From contig JAQGHS010000760.1 in assembly GCA_028291605.1 (NCBI GenBank), forward strand, positions 1 through 32,070: DNA of 32,070 bases, written 5' to 3'. The position numbers and the translations under genes were made by a program. Source of the DNA: Planctomycetaceae bacterium. Lineage in GTDB: Bacteria; Planctomycetota; Planctomycetia; Planctomycetales; Planctomycetaceae. Below the pieces are notes generated by a model, which saw only the letters and a program-made list of their open reading frames with translations, ran no database searches and was not told the origin of the DNA. Position 1 is the first letter of the stretch. Every line of letters begins with the position of its first letter. This document shows, piece by piece, positions 1 to 7,688 of the stretch.

Positions 1-90
1 GCCGTGTCTTTGATTGGCTTATGAATTCTTCAATTAGGTCGCTCGCACGTTTAGATCACGCGGAAGGCTTGAGAAGGTCGGCAACAACCA

Positions 91-106
91 TCCGGCTTAC
101 GCCGGA
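91..106 (-). terminator. Short hairpin spanning the stop codon of the first gene
   Basis: A perfect 6-bp stem (TCCGGC at 91-96, GCCGGA at 101-106) has the 4-nt loop that contains the TAA stop of the minus-strand gene ending at 97. There is no T-run downstream on the minus strand, so an intrinsic terminator is only a guess. It may simply be another of the small palindromes common in this window. Confidence 0.25.
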
Positions 107-1143
107 CGCTCGCCTTGGACCGACTTGACGAGGGCGTTGATGGCCTTCAAGTCGACTTGCTGGCCTGCCTTGGGATAGGGGAAGGGGAACAGCCACCAGT
201 CTTCGGTGAAGGATGCCGATTCCCCCGGTTGCAGTCGTTCGCGGGGGCCGATGGGTTCGAGTTCGATGCGGGGGCCGGTCGGGTACCAAACCGACAGCGT
301 CAGGCCCGCCGCTTCGTTGTAGACTCGGTCGGGGTACGTGGCGAACTTCTTCACGAAGAGCATGTTGTTCGGCATCACGTAACCGAGCCAGCCGCCGGTC
401 ACATCGAAGCCCAGTTTCGGCTTGCGCGGGGGAGACAGGATTTCCAAAAAGCCGTCCCGTTCGCGGATCTTGTCGTCGGTGTTGCGGACGTTGATGATCG
501 CACTCTCTTCGTACATCGCATATTTCGAGGGGAACCGGCTGGGGCGGTCGCCGAGGGGAATCACACAAATGCCGCCCGAGGGGGAAAAGGATCGCCCCCA
601 GTGACAGACTTCGCGGACCTCTTTGCCAATGTTGAGGATCGTTTGACTGCAGACCAGATGAAATGGGGCACTCGAACCCAGCTTCCCGCTGCCGGCCAGG
701 TGAAAATTGCGGACCAACTGGATTCCCGCCGCAGCGTCCTTCGGACTGGTCAACTTGGCGACGTGGGGCCCGGTGATGTCTCCGGTCCATTCGCCCGACC
801 ACAGGGTGGGATGCGGAATGACGGTCAACTCGGGGCCGTAGTCAAACCGGCCGGCCGTGGCATTGACCGGTTGGCCCGGCTGCCAGGTCTTCTCGGCGGG
901 ATCGAGAAACATTGCGTCCTGGCCATCCACCGAGAACTCCAGCACACGCCCGCCCACCTGCGGACAGAGCACGACTCGGGTGCTGCCGCGCGCGAGTTCG
1001 ATGGCCTTGGTGTATCCGTGGAACGGGACTACTCGCGCCGTGGCACTCGGCTTCGCTGGGGACGGATCGGCAGCAAGCACCAGTGATGTGAACGAATTCA
1101 GCAGCAGTCCCAGCGCGGCGGCCAGTCGAAGGGTCGTAGTCAT
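97..1143 (-). CDS. Secreted protein of unknown function, DUF4380/aldose-epimerase-like fold suspected
   Basis: The 348-residue product opens with a classical signal peptide: TTTLR, a hydrophobic stretch LAAALGLLLNSFTSLVLA, and an AxA-type end near residue 25. It should therefore be exported. I chose the ATG at 1143 because it begins right at the signal peptide and has AGGA about eight bases upstream; the ATG ten codons earlier adds only a cysteine-rich leader without a site. The mature part is beta-rich, with CPQVGGRVLEF near its start and LSVWYPTGPRIELEPIGP near its end. The phrase 'GGRVLEFSVDG' and the Trp/Pro-rich tail remind me of planctomycete secreted proteins with a galactose-mutarotase-like fold (DUF4380 type), but I see no catalytic signature and assign no reaction. 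It stands alone on the minus strand and is divergent from the efflux locus. Confidence 0.75.
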   Translation of the reverse strand: MTTTLRLAAALGLLLNSFTSLVLAADPSPAKPSATARVVPFHGYTKAIELARGSTRVVLCPQVGGRVLEFSVDGQDAMFLDPAEKTWQPGQPVNATAGRFDYGPELTVIPHPTLWSGEWTGDITGPHVAKLTSPKDAAAGIQLVRNFHLAGSGKLGSSAPFHLVCSQTILNIGKEVREVCHWGRSFSPSGGICVIPLGDRPSRFPSKYAMYEESAIINVRNTDDKIRERDGFLEILSPPRKPKLGFDVTGGWLGYVMPNNMLFVKKFATYPDRVYNEAAGLTLSVWYPTGPRIELEPIGPRERLQPGESASFTEDWWLFPFPYPKAGQQVDLKAINALVKSVQGERPA

Positions 1144-1329
1144 AGATTGATTCCTGCAGAGCGGACAGAGCATCCCCGTGAGTCGCTCAGTTTAACCCGC
1201 AAAGATGCCGTGTATAGAGTTAAGCCGGTTCACTTTTCCGGGATCGGTAGCGTTCCTCAAATCCCGCTGCGTCCCAAGGCCGAATATCTAAATTGGATGA
1301 CAAGACATCCGGCTGAATGCTCAAAGTTG

Positions 1330-1440
1330 AACCACGAATCACACGAATTTGATTTTCAAGACTGCATTCGAAGCAAAGTGGTCCGCCCCCCCAAGACGAT
1401 TTGGTTTTTCAAATTCGTGTGATTCGTGTGATTCGTGGTT
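1330..1440. repeat. Inverted repeat with arms built from a 9-nt word
   Basis: The left arm at 1330-1352 and the right arm at 1409-1440 are reverse complements, except that the right arm holds one additional copy of the word GTGTGATTC. The 56-base spacer carries a C-run and nothing recognisable. The rest of the 1144-1595 interval shows no gene I can support. The arms use the same 'quasi-tandem word' style as the hairpins at 13367-13620 and 21228-21296. Confidence 0.8.
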
Positions 1441-1595
1441 CCAAATGATGTCCTCGCTCGGTCAATCAAGGTTGAGCCATGGGTTGCAGGTTTGGATCGG
1501 CGCCTTTCGGCAAATGGACGTGTCCCAGGGCTTGAGAAACGAGGCATTGTCGTTAGGCATCTTGTGGCGTAGAATCGGATTGGGATGTGAGCATC

Positions 1596-2081
1596 ATGCG
1601 ATTCGTGGCGGTGATTCTGGTGATCGTTCAACTGCTCCTGCGAGGGGTGGCAGTTCCGCATTGTCACGCCCACGATGGTGTTGCACAGCCCGCCGGCCAT
1701 GCGAGTACTCCTCACGTTCACGTGCTGCCGCATTCGCATTCTCACGCGATCGGGCAGCATGGTTCCCAGCACTGCCACTCGCACCGACACGTCCATCCGC
1801 ATCACAGTACTGAGACGCCCGTCACGCCGGAGCCAGCCAAACCTTCGCCCCCCTGTTCGGACCACGATCAAGATGCGGTCTATGTCGGCAGCGAGCCTCT
1901 GGCCGCACCTCTGGATCGGATCCAGGCTCCTGAGCCGACTGTTGCCGATTGGTTTCTGGCGACTATCGAGCCTGAGAGTGACATCAGCCTGGTCCACCTG
2001 ATTGAGTACCGATGCGCAGGGCCACCCGGCGAAGGTCTCAGTACGTCTATTGATCTTCGACCGCACCTCTTGCGCGTGTAA
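1596..2081 (+). CDS. His-rich secreted protein next to the efflux genes
   Basis: The 161-residue product starts with a signal peptide (MRFVAVILVIVQLLLRGVAV), followed by a histidine-packed segment. About 17 His fall between roughly residues 21 and 71, in pairs such as HCHAH, HVHV, HSHSH, HCHSHRHVHPHH. The C-terminal half is Pro/Glu-rich and has no known domain. I prefer the ATG at 1596 over the in-frame GTG at 1587, because it begins the signal peptide cleanly. The next gene starts 150 bases downstream on the same strand and encodes an RND adaptor that itself ends in a His-containing tail. A periplasmic metal-binding or metal-buffering role is an inference from composition and position. I do not recognise a named family. 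Confidence 0.7.
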   Translation: MRFVAVILVIVQLLLRGVAVPHCHAHDGVAQPAGHASTPHVHVLPHSHSHAIGQHGSQHCHSHRHVHPHHSTETPVTPEPAKPSPPCSDHDQDAVYVGSEPLAAPLDRIQAPEPTVADWFLATIEPESDISLVHLIEYRCAGPPGEGLSTSIDLRPHLLRV

Positions 2082-2231
2082 ATCCGCGGCATTCACTCGG
2101 TTCGCACCTGCGCGTTGCCTTTGGCTTCGTTGAACAGGGCGAGTTCTACTTCGAGTACAGCCGCAAGTGCCTCTGCGTTCCGGACGGCTCCACTGCGGCT
2201 GGTAATCCGATTCCGCCGTTTCAGGTGTCCC

Positions 2232-3647
2232 ATGACGCAATCTCGCAGCCTGTTCGTACGCTGGGTGTTTTTGATTTCGGTTACGGCGGCAATCGTTGCT
2301 GGCGTATTTTGGAATCGAGATCGTTTGATGTCGCTGCTCCGTCCGACGGGGGCCGCCAAACTCGCTGAGCATCCGCCGCAACCCATTTCAGAAGCCAAGG
2401 TGCTCAAGCTGAGTGAACAGGCTCGCAAGAATCTGGGACTGGTTTCGAAGCCGGCCAAACCCCAGACATACTGGCGCACCATCCAGGTTCCCGGTGCCAT
2501 CACCGATCGACCCGGAAAATCAGATCGGGGGGTGACGTCGCCAGTCGTGGGAGTGGTCACCCAAGTTCATGCTTTTCCGGGTGATACCGTGCATCCCGGC
2601 GATCGGCTGTTCACATTGCGTCTCATTAGTGAATACATCCAGAACACGCAGTCGGAACTCTTCAAGGCGACCAAGGAATCGCAGTTGATCAGCGAGGAGA
2701 AGGTCCGCATCGAGACGCTCGCGAAGACAGGAACCGTTCCAGGATCCAAGCTGATTGAACTCAATCAGCAATTACGACGACAACTGGCCGCCATCCAGGG
2801 CTATCGTCAGGATCTGCTCACGCGAGGGCTCAACCCGGGACAGATCGAAGGCGTCACGGAGGGTCAGTTTGTGGCGTCGATCGAAGTCTTCGCGCCTCCG
2901 GCGCTGCCGGCGACCGGCTCCGCCAACTCCTCGGAATCCAAACAGGAGCAACTCGTCGATGACGCGACCACGTCGCTGGCCTATGAGGTCCAGGACCTGA
3001 AGGTCGATTTAGGTACGCAGGTTCAAGCCGGGCAGTTGCTCTCTGTTTTGGCGAACCATCATTCCCTGTACATCGCCGGTCATGCCTTCAAACAGGACGC
3101 ACCATTCCTGGAGAAAGCGGCTCAGAACGCCTGGCCGATCAACGTCGAATTCTCGGAAGATGACCACGTGTATTGGCCGACTCTTAATCAGACATTTCAT
3201 ATCCGTCACCTGTCCAATTCCATTGATGTGGAAAGTCGCACGTTTGATTTCTTCATTCCGCTCACCAATCAGTCCCGCGGCTACGAACAGGATGGCCGGA
3301 CGTTTGTCGTGTGGCGTTTCCGGCCGGGTCAGCGGGCCCGACTGCACGTCCCGGTCGAGGAACTGAAAGATGTCATCGTTCTGCCGGCCGCCGCGGTCGT
3401 GCGTGAAGGTCCCGAGGCCTACGTCTTCCGCCAGAATGGAGACCTCTTCAATCGACTTCCAGTGCATGTTTTGCATGAGGATCGACTCAATGTGGTCATC
3501 GCCAATGACGGCAGCGTGACCCCCGGACTGTACCTCGCCCAGAGCAGTGCCGCGTCGCTCAACCGCGTCCTCAAGGCGCAAGCCGCCAGCGGCATGCGTG
3601 CCGACGTCCATGTTCACGCCGACGGTACGACGCACGCGCCACATTGA
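2232..3647 (+). CDS. RND efflux periplasmic adaptor (membrane fusion protein, CusB/CzcB type)
   Basis: The 471-residue protein links an inner-membrane RND pump to an outer-membrane channel. The N terminus has one membrane anchor (SLFVRWVFLISVTAAIVAGVFW), then a first barrel/lipoyl half (VVGVVTQVHAFPGDTVHPGD), a helical hairpin (about residues 130-200, SELFKATKESQLISEEKV...), the second lipoyl half (YEVQDLKVDLGTQVQAGQ) and beta-barrel segments ending with VIVLPAAAVVREG. This order is the usual MFP order. The tail VHVHADGTTHAPH is His-rich and could bind metal. The ATG at 2232 has AGGTG eight bases upstream; an in-frame ATG 39 codons earlier would add a Ser/Arg-rich leader before the membrane anchor and is less likely. 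The stop codon lies inside the first TGATGATT repeat of the cassette that follows. The substrate is not provable from sequence; metal ions fit the neighbours. Confidence 0.88.
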   Translation: MTQSRSLFVRWVFLISVTAAIVAGVFWNRDRLMSLLRPTGAAKLAEHPPQPISEAKVLKLSEQARKNLGLVSKPAKPQTYWRTIQVPGAITDRPGKSDRGVTSPVVGVVTQVHAFPGDTVHPGDRLFTLRLISEYIQNTQSELFKATKESQLISEEKVRIETLAKTGTVPGSKLIELNQQLRRQLAAIQGYRQDLLTRGLNPGQIEGVTEGQFVASIEVFAPPALPATGSANSSESKQEQLVDDATTSLAYEVQDLKVDLGTQVQAGQLLSVLANHHSLYIAGHAFKQDAPFLEKAAQNAWPINVEFSEDDHVYWPTLNQTFHIRHLSNSIDVESRTFDFFIPLTNQSRGYEQDGRTFVVWRFRPGQRARLHVPVEELKDVIVLPAAAVVREGPEAYVFRQNGDLFNRLPVHVLHEDRLNVVIANDGSVTPGLYLAQSSAASLNRVLKAQAASGMRADVHVHADGTTHAPH

Positions 3648-3720
3648 TGATTGATGATTGATGATTTTCGATTGATGATTGATCAATTTGCGATTGACGA
3701 TTTTTGATTGATGATTTGGG
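3645..3720 (+). repeat. Left TGATGATT repeat array of the cassette
   Basis: About 75 bases are made of overlapping copies of TGATGATTGA with small changes (GATTGACGATT, GATTGATCAATT). The array begins within the adaptor's TGA stop and ends at the G-run that serves as the ribosome binding site (GGGGAGGG) of the small gene at 3731. Confidence 0.85.
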
Positions 3721-3730
3721 GAGGGACTGT

Positions 3731-4087
3731 ATGGATCAGATCGAATTGAAAAAGCGGACTAAGCAGTTTGCTTTGCGTGTTATTAAGCTTGTGGGGGCTT
3801 TGCCGGAGAGTACTGCTGGGCGGGCGATTGCTAATCAGTTGGTGCGGTCGGGACCCGCGGTGGGGGCCAATTATCGAGCAGCGTGCCGGGGACGGTCGCG
3901 AGCGGAATTCGTCGCCAAGCTAGGAATCGTCGTCGAAGAATGCGACGAAAGCGCCTTCTGGATGGAACTCATCATAGAAGGCGAACTACTCAAACCAGCC
4001 CAAGTAGAACCCCTCCTAAAAGAAGCCAACGAACTAACCGCGATCATGGTGACCACCAGAAAAACAGCCAGCACAAAACGCGAATAG
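3731..4087 (+). CDS. Four-helix-bundle protein of the 23S rRNA intervening-sequence (S23/IVP) family
   Basis: The 118-residue product shows the family's hallmarks: the opening segment KKRTKQFALRVIKLVGALP, the central RAIANQLVRSGPAVGANYRAA, then RSRAEFVAKLGIVVEECDES and FWMELIIEGELL. These correspond to the four helices (TIGR02436-like). GGGGAGGG ends four bases before the ATG at 3731 and fixes that start. Family members occur in 23S rRNA intervening sequences, as Avd accessory proteins of diversity-generating retroelements, and as solitary genes; no reverse transcriptase or variable repeat is present here. The role of solitary members is unknown. It splits an adaptor-pump gene pair that is normally contiguous, so it is probably an intruder rather than a pump subunit. 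First-half codons are G/T-rich and second-half codons A/C-rich. Confidence 0.85.
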   Translation: MDQIELKKRTKQFALRVIKLVGALPESTAGRAIANQLVRSGPAVGANYRAACRGRSRAEFVAKLGIVVEECDESAFWMELIIEGELLKPAQVEPLLKEANELTAIMVTTRKTASTKRE

Positions 4088-4091
4088 CAAT

Positions 4092-4124
4092 CCCAAATCA
4101 TCAATCATCAATCTGAAATCATCA
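4092..4124 (+). repeat. Right (inverted) repeat of the cassette
   Basis: ATCATCA words in the opposite orientation to the left array begin five bases after the small gene's stop codon. They end directly at the ATG of the RND permease. The 16-nt core at 4092-4107 is the exact reverse complement of 3705-3720. No Shine-Dalgarno sequence remains ahead of the permease start. Confidence 0.85.
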
Positions 4125-7100
4125 ATGCTCAACTTCGTCATCCGCGCCGCACTCCAATACCGCCTCCTCGTGGTCGTCCTCAGCCTGGCCTTGATGGTCT
4201 ACGGCTCGTATCTGGCCACGACGATGCCCATCGATGTGTTCCCCGATCTGGATCGGCCCCGGGTCATCATCATCACGGAATGTCCAGGACTGGCGACCGA
4301 AGAGGTGGAAACTCTCGTCACCCAGCCGATTGAGATCGCGTTGCTTGGTGCGAGCGGAGTTCAGGCGGTACGCAGCCAGACCACATCCGGCTTGAACGTC
4401 ATTTACATCGAATTTGATTGGTCGACTGAGATTCGAGCGGCGCGGCAGACGGTCCAGGAGCGACTCGCCACATTGGCTGGCATTTTGCCGGAGGGGATCC
4501 GACCGCAGATGACGCCGCCCGCGTCGATCATGGGCCAAATTGTGATTGCCGGCATCTACCGTCAGCAGGGACCCAATGGACGCGAGCTCTATCCGATCGG
4601 CAAGACCGGACTCATGGCAGAACTCAACCCCGCAGTACTGCCCGGGCCAGTTTCCATCTGGCGGCCAACGGATCGTCACCATCCGGACAAGTGGGAGGCG
4701 GTCCCGTTAGATCGAATCGAGTGGCTGGAACCTGACAGCGATGATAACGCTGCGAAGGAACAGGATCGACGCGCGATTCTCGTGATCGCCGGACAAACGC
4801 ACGAAGTCACGTTTCCGACCGTGGCATCTCGGCAAATGGCATTACGCACAATCGGAGACTGGGTGATCCGTCCGCGCCTGCTGAAGGTGACGGGTGTTGC
4901 AGAGGTCTTTCTGCAAGGTGGAGATCGGAAACAGTATCAAGTCCTCATCGATACGGCGGCTTTGCTCGAATATGACGTGACTCTGCAGAACGTCGAACAG
5001 GCGCTGAAAGGGAGCAACATCAACACGAGCGGCGGCTTCGCCATCCAGGGTGAGACCGAGCGACCGATTCGCATCCTGGGACGGCTGGGGCCCGACCCGC
5101 ACGTCGTGCTCGAGGACCTGCGAAAAGTTCCCATTAAAGTGAACACCGATCGTTCCGTGCTGCTCGGACAGGTCGCCCGGATCACCGAAGGCCCTCAGAA
5201 CAAACGCGGCGATGGCAGCATCAACGGGCGGACGGGCGTCGTCTTCACATTAGTGAAACAACCGCATATCGACACCCGTTCGCTGACCGACCGCCTGGAC
5301 GCGGCCTTGAAGGAAGCAGAAGCCTCGCTGCCTGCCGATATCGTCGTCAACTCAGAACTGTTCCGACTGAAGAACTTCATCGACCGCGGTATTTTCAATG
5401 TGGGCGAGGCCCTGGTGATTGGGGCAGTGCTCGTGCTGATCATCCTGTTCTTGTTCCTGCTGAATTTCCGTACGACATTCATCACGTTGACCGCGATCCC
5501 CCTGTCATTAGTGATCACGACGCTGGTGTTCCGCATGCTCGGCTATCTCACGGGGACTCATCTCTCAATCAATGTCATGACGCTGGGTGGCATCGCCGTG
5601 GCAATGGGTGAACTGGTCGATGATGCGATCGTCGATGTGGAGAACATCTTCCGGCGCCTGAAGGAAAACAACGCCTTGGCAACTCCCAGGTCGCCTTTGC
5701 AAGTCGTCTACGAAGCCAGCCAGGAAATTCGGAGTGCCATCGTATTTGGTACGGCAGTGGTGATCCTGGTCTTCCTGCCGTTGTTCGCGCTTTCCGGTGT
5801 GGAAGGCAGGCTATTCGCTCCATTGGGCGTCGCCTACATCGTCTCGATTCTGGCGTCACTGGCCGTCTCGCTGACCGTCACGCCGGTCCTGTCCTATTAC
5901 CTGTTGCCACAGTCAAAGGCGACACATGTGGAGCGCGACAGTCGATTACTGCAATTCCTCAAATGGGCCGCCAGTTACCTGATTCGTCTCAGCATGGCCC
6001 ATCCCGGCTGGCTGCTCGTCCTGACATGGTCCCTCGTGGGGTTTGCCGCGTGGGAAATGGCTCATCTCGGTCGAAACTTTTTGCCCCAGTTCGATGAGGG
6101 CAGCATTCTGGTGAATGTCACTTTGCCGGCCGGTTCTTCGCTGCAGGCCTCAAATCAGGTCTCCGGGACAATCGATGCCAAGTTCCGCACCATGCAGAAA
6201 ACGGCCAAGAATCCACAGGGCGAGATCATCCATTTCGTACGCCGGACTGGCCGGGCGGAGATGGACGAACATGCGGCTCCCGTCAACTCGGGCGAATACA
6301 TCCTGAGCATTAACCCCGACAGTGGCCGGCATCGCGAAGAGATCATCAAGCAACTCCTGAAGGAATTGCGGGACGAAGTTCCCGGTGTGGATATCGAAGT
6401 CGAACAGCCCCTGGCCCACCTGATCAGCCACATGGTCTCCGGTGTGTATGCACAGATTGCCATTAAGATTCACGGCGATGATCTGGATACGTTGCAACAG
6501 CTCTCGGAACGGGTCAAAGCGACGATCCAGAACATCCCCGGCATTACGCCGCCGGTGGTGGAATCGATCCAGCAAACGGAGGAACTCCAAATCAGCTTGC
6601 GGACGGATGACCTGGCTCTGCATGGGCTGACTCGGGCCTATGTCGCGCAAATCTTGCAGACGGCATTGCAGGGGGAAGTGGTCTCACAGGTGCTGGAAGG
6701 GCAACGTCGATTCGACTTGCTGGTCCGTCTCGAAGAGAACTATCGCACCGACTACGCGAACCTGGGGCGGTTGCGGATCGATCTGCCGAACAACCGCGGA
6801 CAGATTGAACTGCGGGAAGTGGCCGACGTGGGCGAAGGCACGGGCCCCAATTCGATTAACCGTGACAACGCCCGGCGGCGGATCGTCATCCGGTGCAACA
6901 CCCAGGATCGCGACCTCGCCAGTGCCGTTGCCGAAATCCAGCAGAAGGTAGCTGGGCAAGTCAGCCTGCCTGAAGGTTACTTCATCGAATACGGCGGCCA
7001 GTTCGAAAGCCAGCAGCGAGCGACGACGCTCATCCTGGTGCTGGCGGCCATCTCCGTCGTCGGGATGTTTGTCGTCTTAATGATCCTGTACCCGTCGGTG

Positions 7101-7580
7101 CGAATCGTGTTACAGATTCTGAACGCGTTACCAACCGCGTTCATCGGCGGCGTGCTGGCACTCGTCATCACGCGCCAATCACTGACGGTCGCCAGCCTGG
7201 TCGGCTTCATCTCATTGGGGGGTATTGCAGTCCGCAACGGCATTCTGCTGGTGACGCATTACTTCCATTTGATGAAGGCCGAAGGCGAGGAATTCACCCC
7301 CGAAATGGTCGTCCGCGGCAGTCTCGAGCGACTCGCGCCCGTACTGATGACGGCCCTCACGGCGGGAATTGGGCTACTGCCGCTGGTGATCGGTGGCCAG
7401 GAGCCGGGACGAGAAATCTTATATCCCGTCGCCACGGTCATTCTGGGCGGACTTGTCACGTCGACCTTCTGTGAATTCTTGATTCACCCGGGTCTGTTCT
7501 GGAGATTTAGTGGGCAGGACGCTTTAAAACTGGCGCGCCTCGATGACTCTGACGAGAACTCGGAACATTTTTTGAAGTGA
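4125..7580 (+). CDS. RND efflux permease, CusA/CzcA (heavy-metal efflux) family
   Basis: The 1151-residue product is a proton-driven inner-membrane transporter. It has an N-terminal TM helix (RLLVVVLSLALMVYGSYLA), the FPD motif typical of HME pumps (MPIDVFPDLDRPRV), porter domains, TM2-6 from about residue 425, a second porter half, and TM8-12 at the C end. TM4 reads AMGELVDDAIVDVEN (493-507). It keeps the Asp and Glu of the HME signature (D499, E506), while the first acidic position of CzcA is Ala, as in CusA; E496, D500 and D504 are extra acids. The length is about 100 residues above the usual ~1040-1050. Most of the excess is an insertion at about residues 150-235 in the first porter half. 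M434-equivalents of the CusA methionine relay cannot be assigned with certainty, though SHMVSGVYAQIAI matches the IDMLSTG region of CusA. Substrate: metal ion likely, identity open. The start abuts a repeat and lacks a ribosome binding site. Confidence 0.9.
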   Translation: MLNFVIRAALQYRLLVVVLSLALMVYGSYLATTMPIDVFPDLDRPRVIIITECPGLATEEVETLVTQPIEIALLGASGVQAVRSQTTSGLNVIYIEFDWSTEIRAARQTVQERLATLAGILPEGIRPQMTPPASIMGQIVIAGIYRQQGPNGRELYPIGKTGLMAELNPAVLPGPVSIWRPTDRHHPDKWEAVPLDRIEWLEPDSDDNAAKEQDRRAILVIAGQTHEVTFPTVASRQMALRTIGDWVIRPRLLKVTGVAEVFLQGGDRKQYQVLIDTAALLEYDVTLQNVEQALKGSNINTSGGFAIQGETERPIRILGRLGPDPHVVLEDLRKVPIKVNTDRSVLLGQVARITEGPQNKRGDGSINGRTGVVFTLVKQPHIDTRSLTDRLDAALKEAEASLPADIVVNSELFRLKNFIDRGIFNVGEALVIGAVLVLIILFLFLLNFRTTFITLTAIPLSLVITTLVFRMLGYLTGTHLSINVMTLGGIAVAMGELVDDAIVDVENIFRRLKENNALATPRSPLQVVYEASQEIRSAIVFGTAVVILVFLPLFALSGVEGRLFAPLGVAYIVSILASLAVSLTVTPVLSYYLLPQSKATHVERDSRLLQFLKWAASYLIRLSMAHPGWLLVLTWSLVGFAAWEMAHLGRNFLPQFDEGSILVNVTLPAGSSLQASNQVSGTIDAKFRTMQKTAKNPQGEIIHFVRRTGRAEMDEHAAPVNSGEYILSINPDSGRHREEIIKQLLKELRDEVPGVDIEVEQPLAHLISHMVSGVYAQIAIKIHGDDLDTLQQLSERVKATIQNIPGITPPVVESIQQTEELQISLRTDDLALHGLTRAYVAQILQTALQGEVVSQVLEGQRRFDLLVRLEENYRTDYANLGRLRIDLPNNRGQIELREVADVGEGTGPNSINRDNARRRIVIRCNTQDRDLASAVAEIQQKVAGQVSLPEGYFIEYGGQFESQQRATTLILVLAAISVVGMFVVLMILYPSVRIVLQILNALPTAFIGGVLALVITRQSLTVASLVGFISLGGIAVRNGILLVTHYFHLMKAEGEEFTPEMVVRGSLERLAPVLMTALTAGIGLLPLVIGGQEPGREILYPVATVILGGLVTSTFCEFLIHPGLFWRFSGQDALKLARLDDSDENSEHFLK

Positions 7581-7688
7581 ATCCCCAATCGGCAAATCGC
7601 GGTCACCTCGGCTTGTCGCCGAAAGCCGCAAAGGGAATTGTTCCACACCGGAACGCAGCAGCACCGACCTTTTTTCGAAGGACATCAC

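Larger units (their letters stand above)
3645..4124 (+). mobile_element. Putative cassette: four-helix-bundle gene flanked by inverted TGATGATT repeats
   Basis: The interval between the adaptor stop codon (3645-3647) and the pump start codon (4125) consists only of TGATGATT-type repeats, one small gene, and the reverse-complement repeats. A perfect 16-nt inverted repeat (TGATTGATGATTTGGG at 3705-3720, its complement at 4092-4107) brackets the gene. Composition is polar: 40 of 60 bases are G or T at 3781-3840, while 44 of 60 are A or C at 4021-4080, as in a decayed long hairpin. Members of this protein family were first known from 23S rRNA intervening sequences, which also carry terminal inverted repeats. 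Mobility itself is inferred, not shown. Confidence 0.5.

Noticed and set aside
115-1086. Long plus-strand open frame opposite the secreted protein gene
   Set aside because: Its translation lacks a recognisable domain and the minus-strand gene has a signal peptide and ribosome binding site; it is an antisense shadow in GC-rich sequence.
1356-2381. Minus-strand 341-codon open frame across the His-rich gene
   Set aside because: It spans a repeat and two plus-strand genes, and its Arg-rich translation is typical of antisense frames.
3645-4124. Diversity-generating retroelement (the four-helix protein as Avd)
   Set aside because: No reverse transcriptase, template repeat or variable repeat occurs in the neighbourhood.
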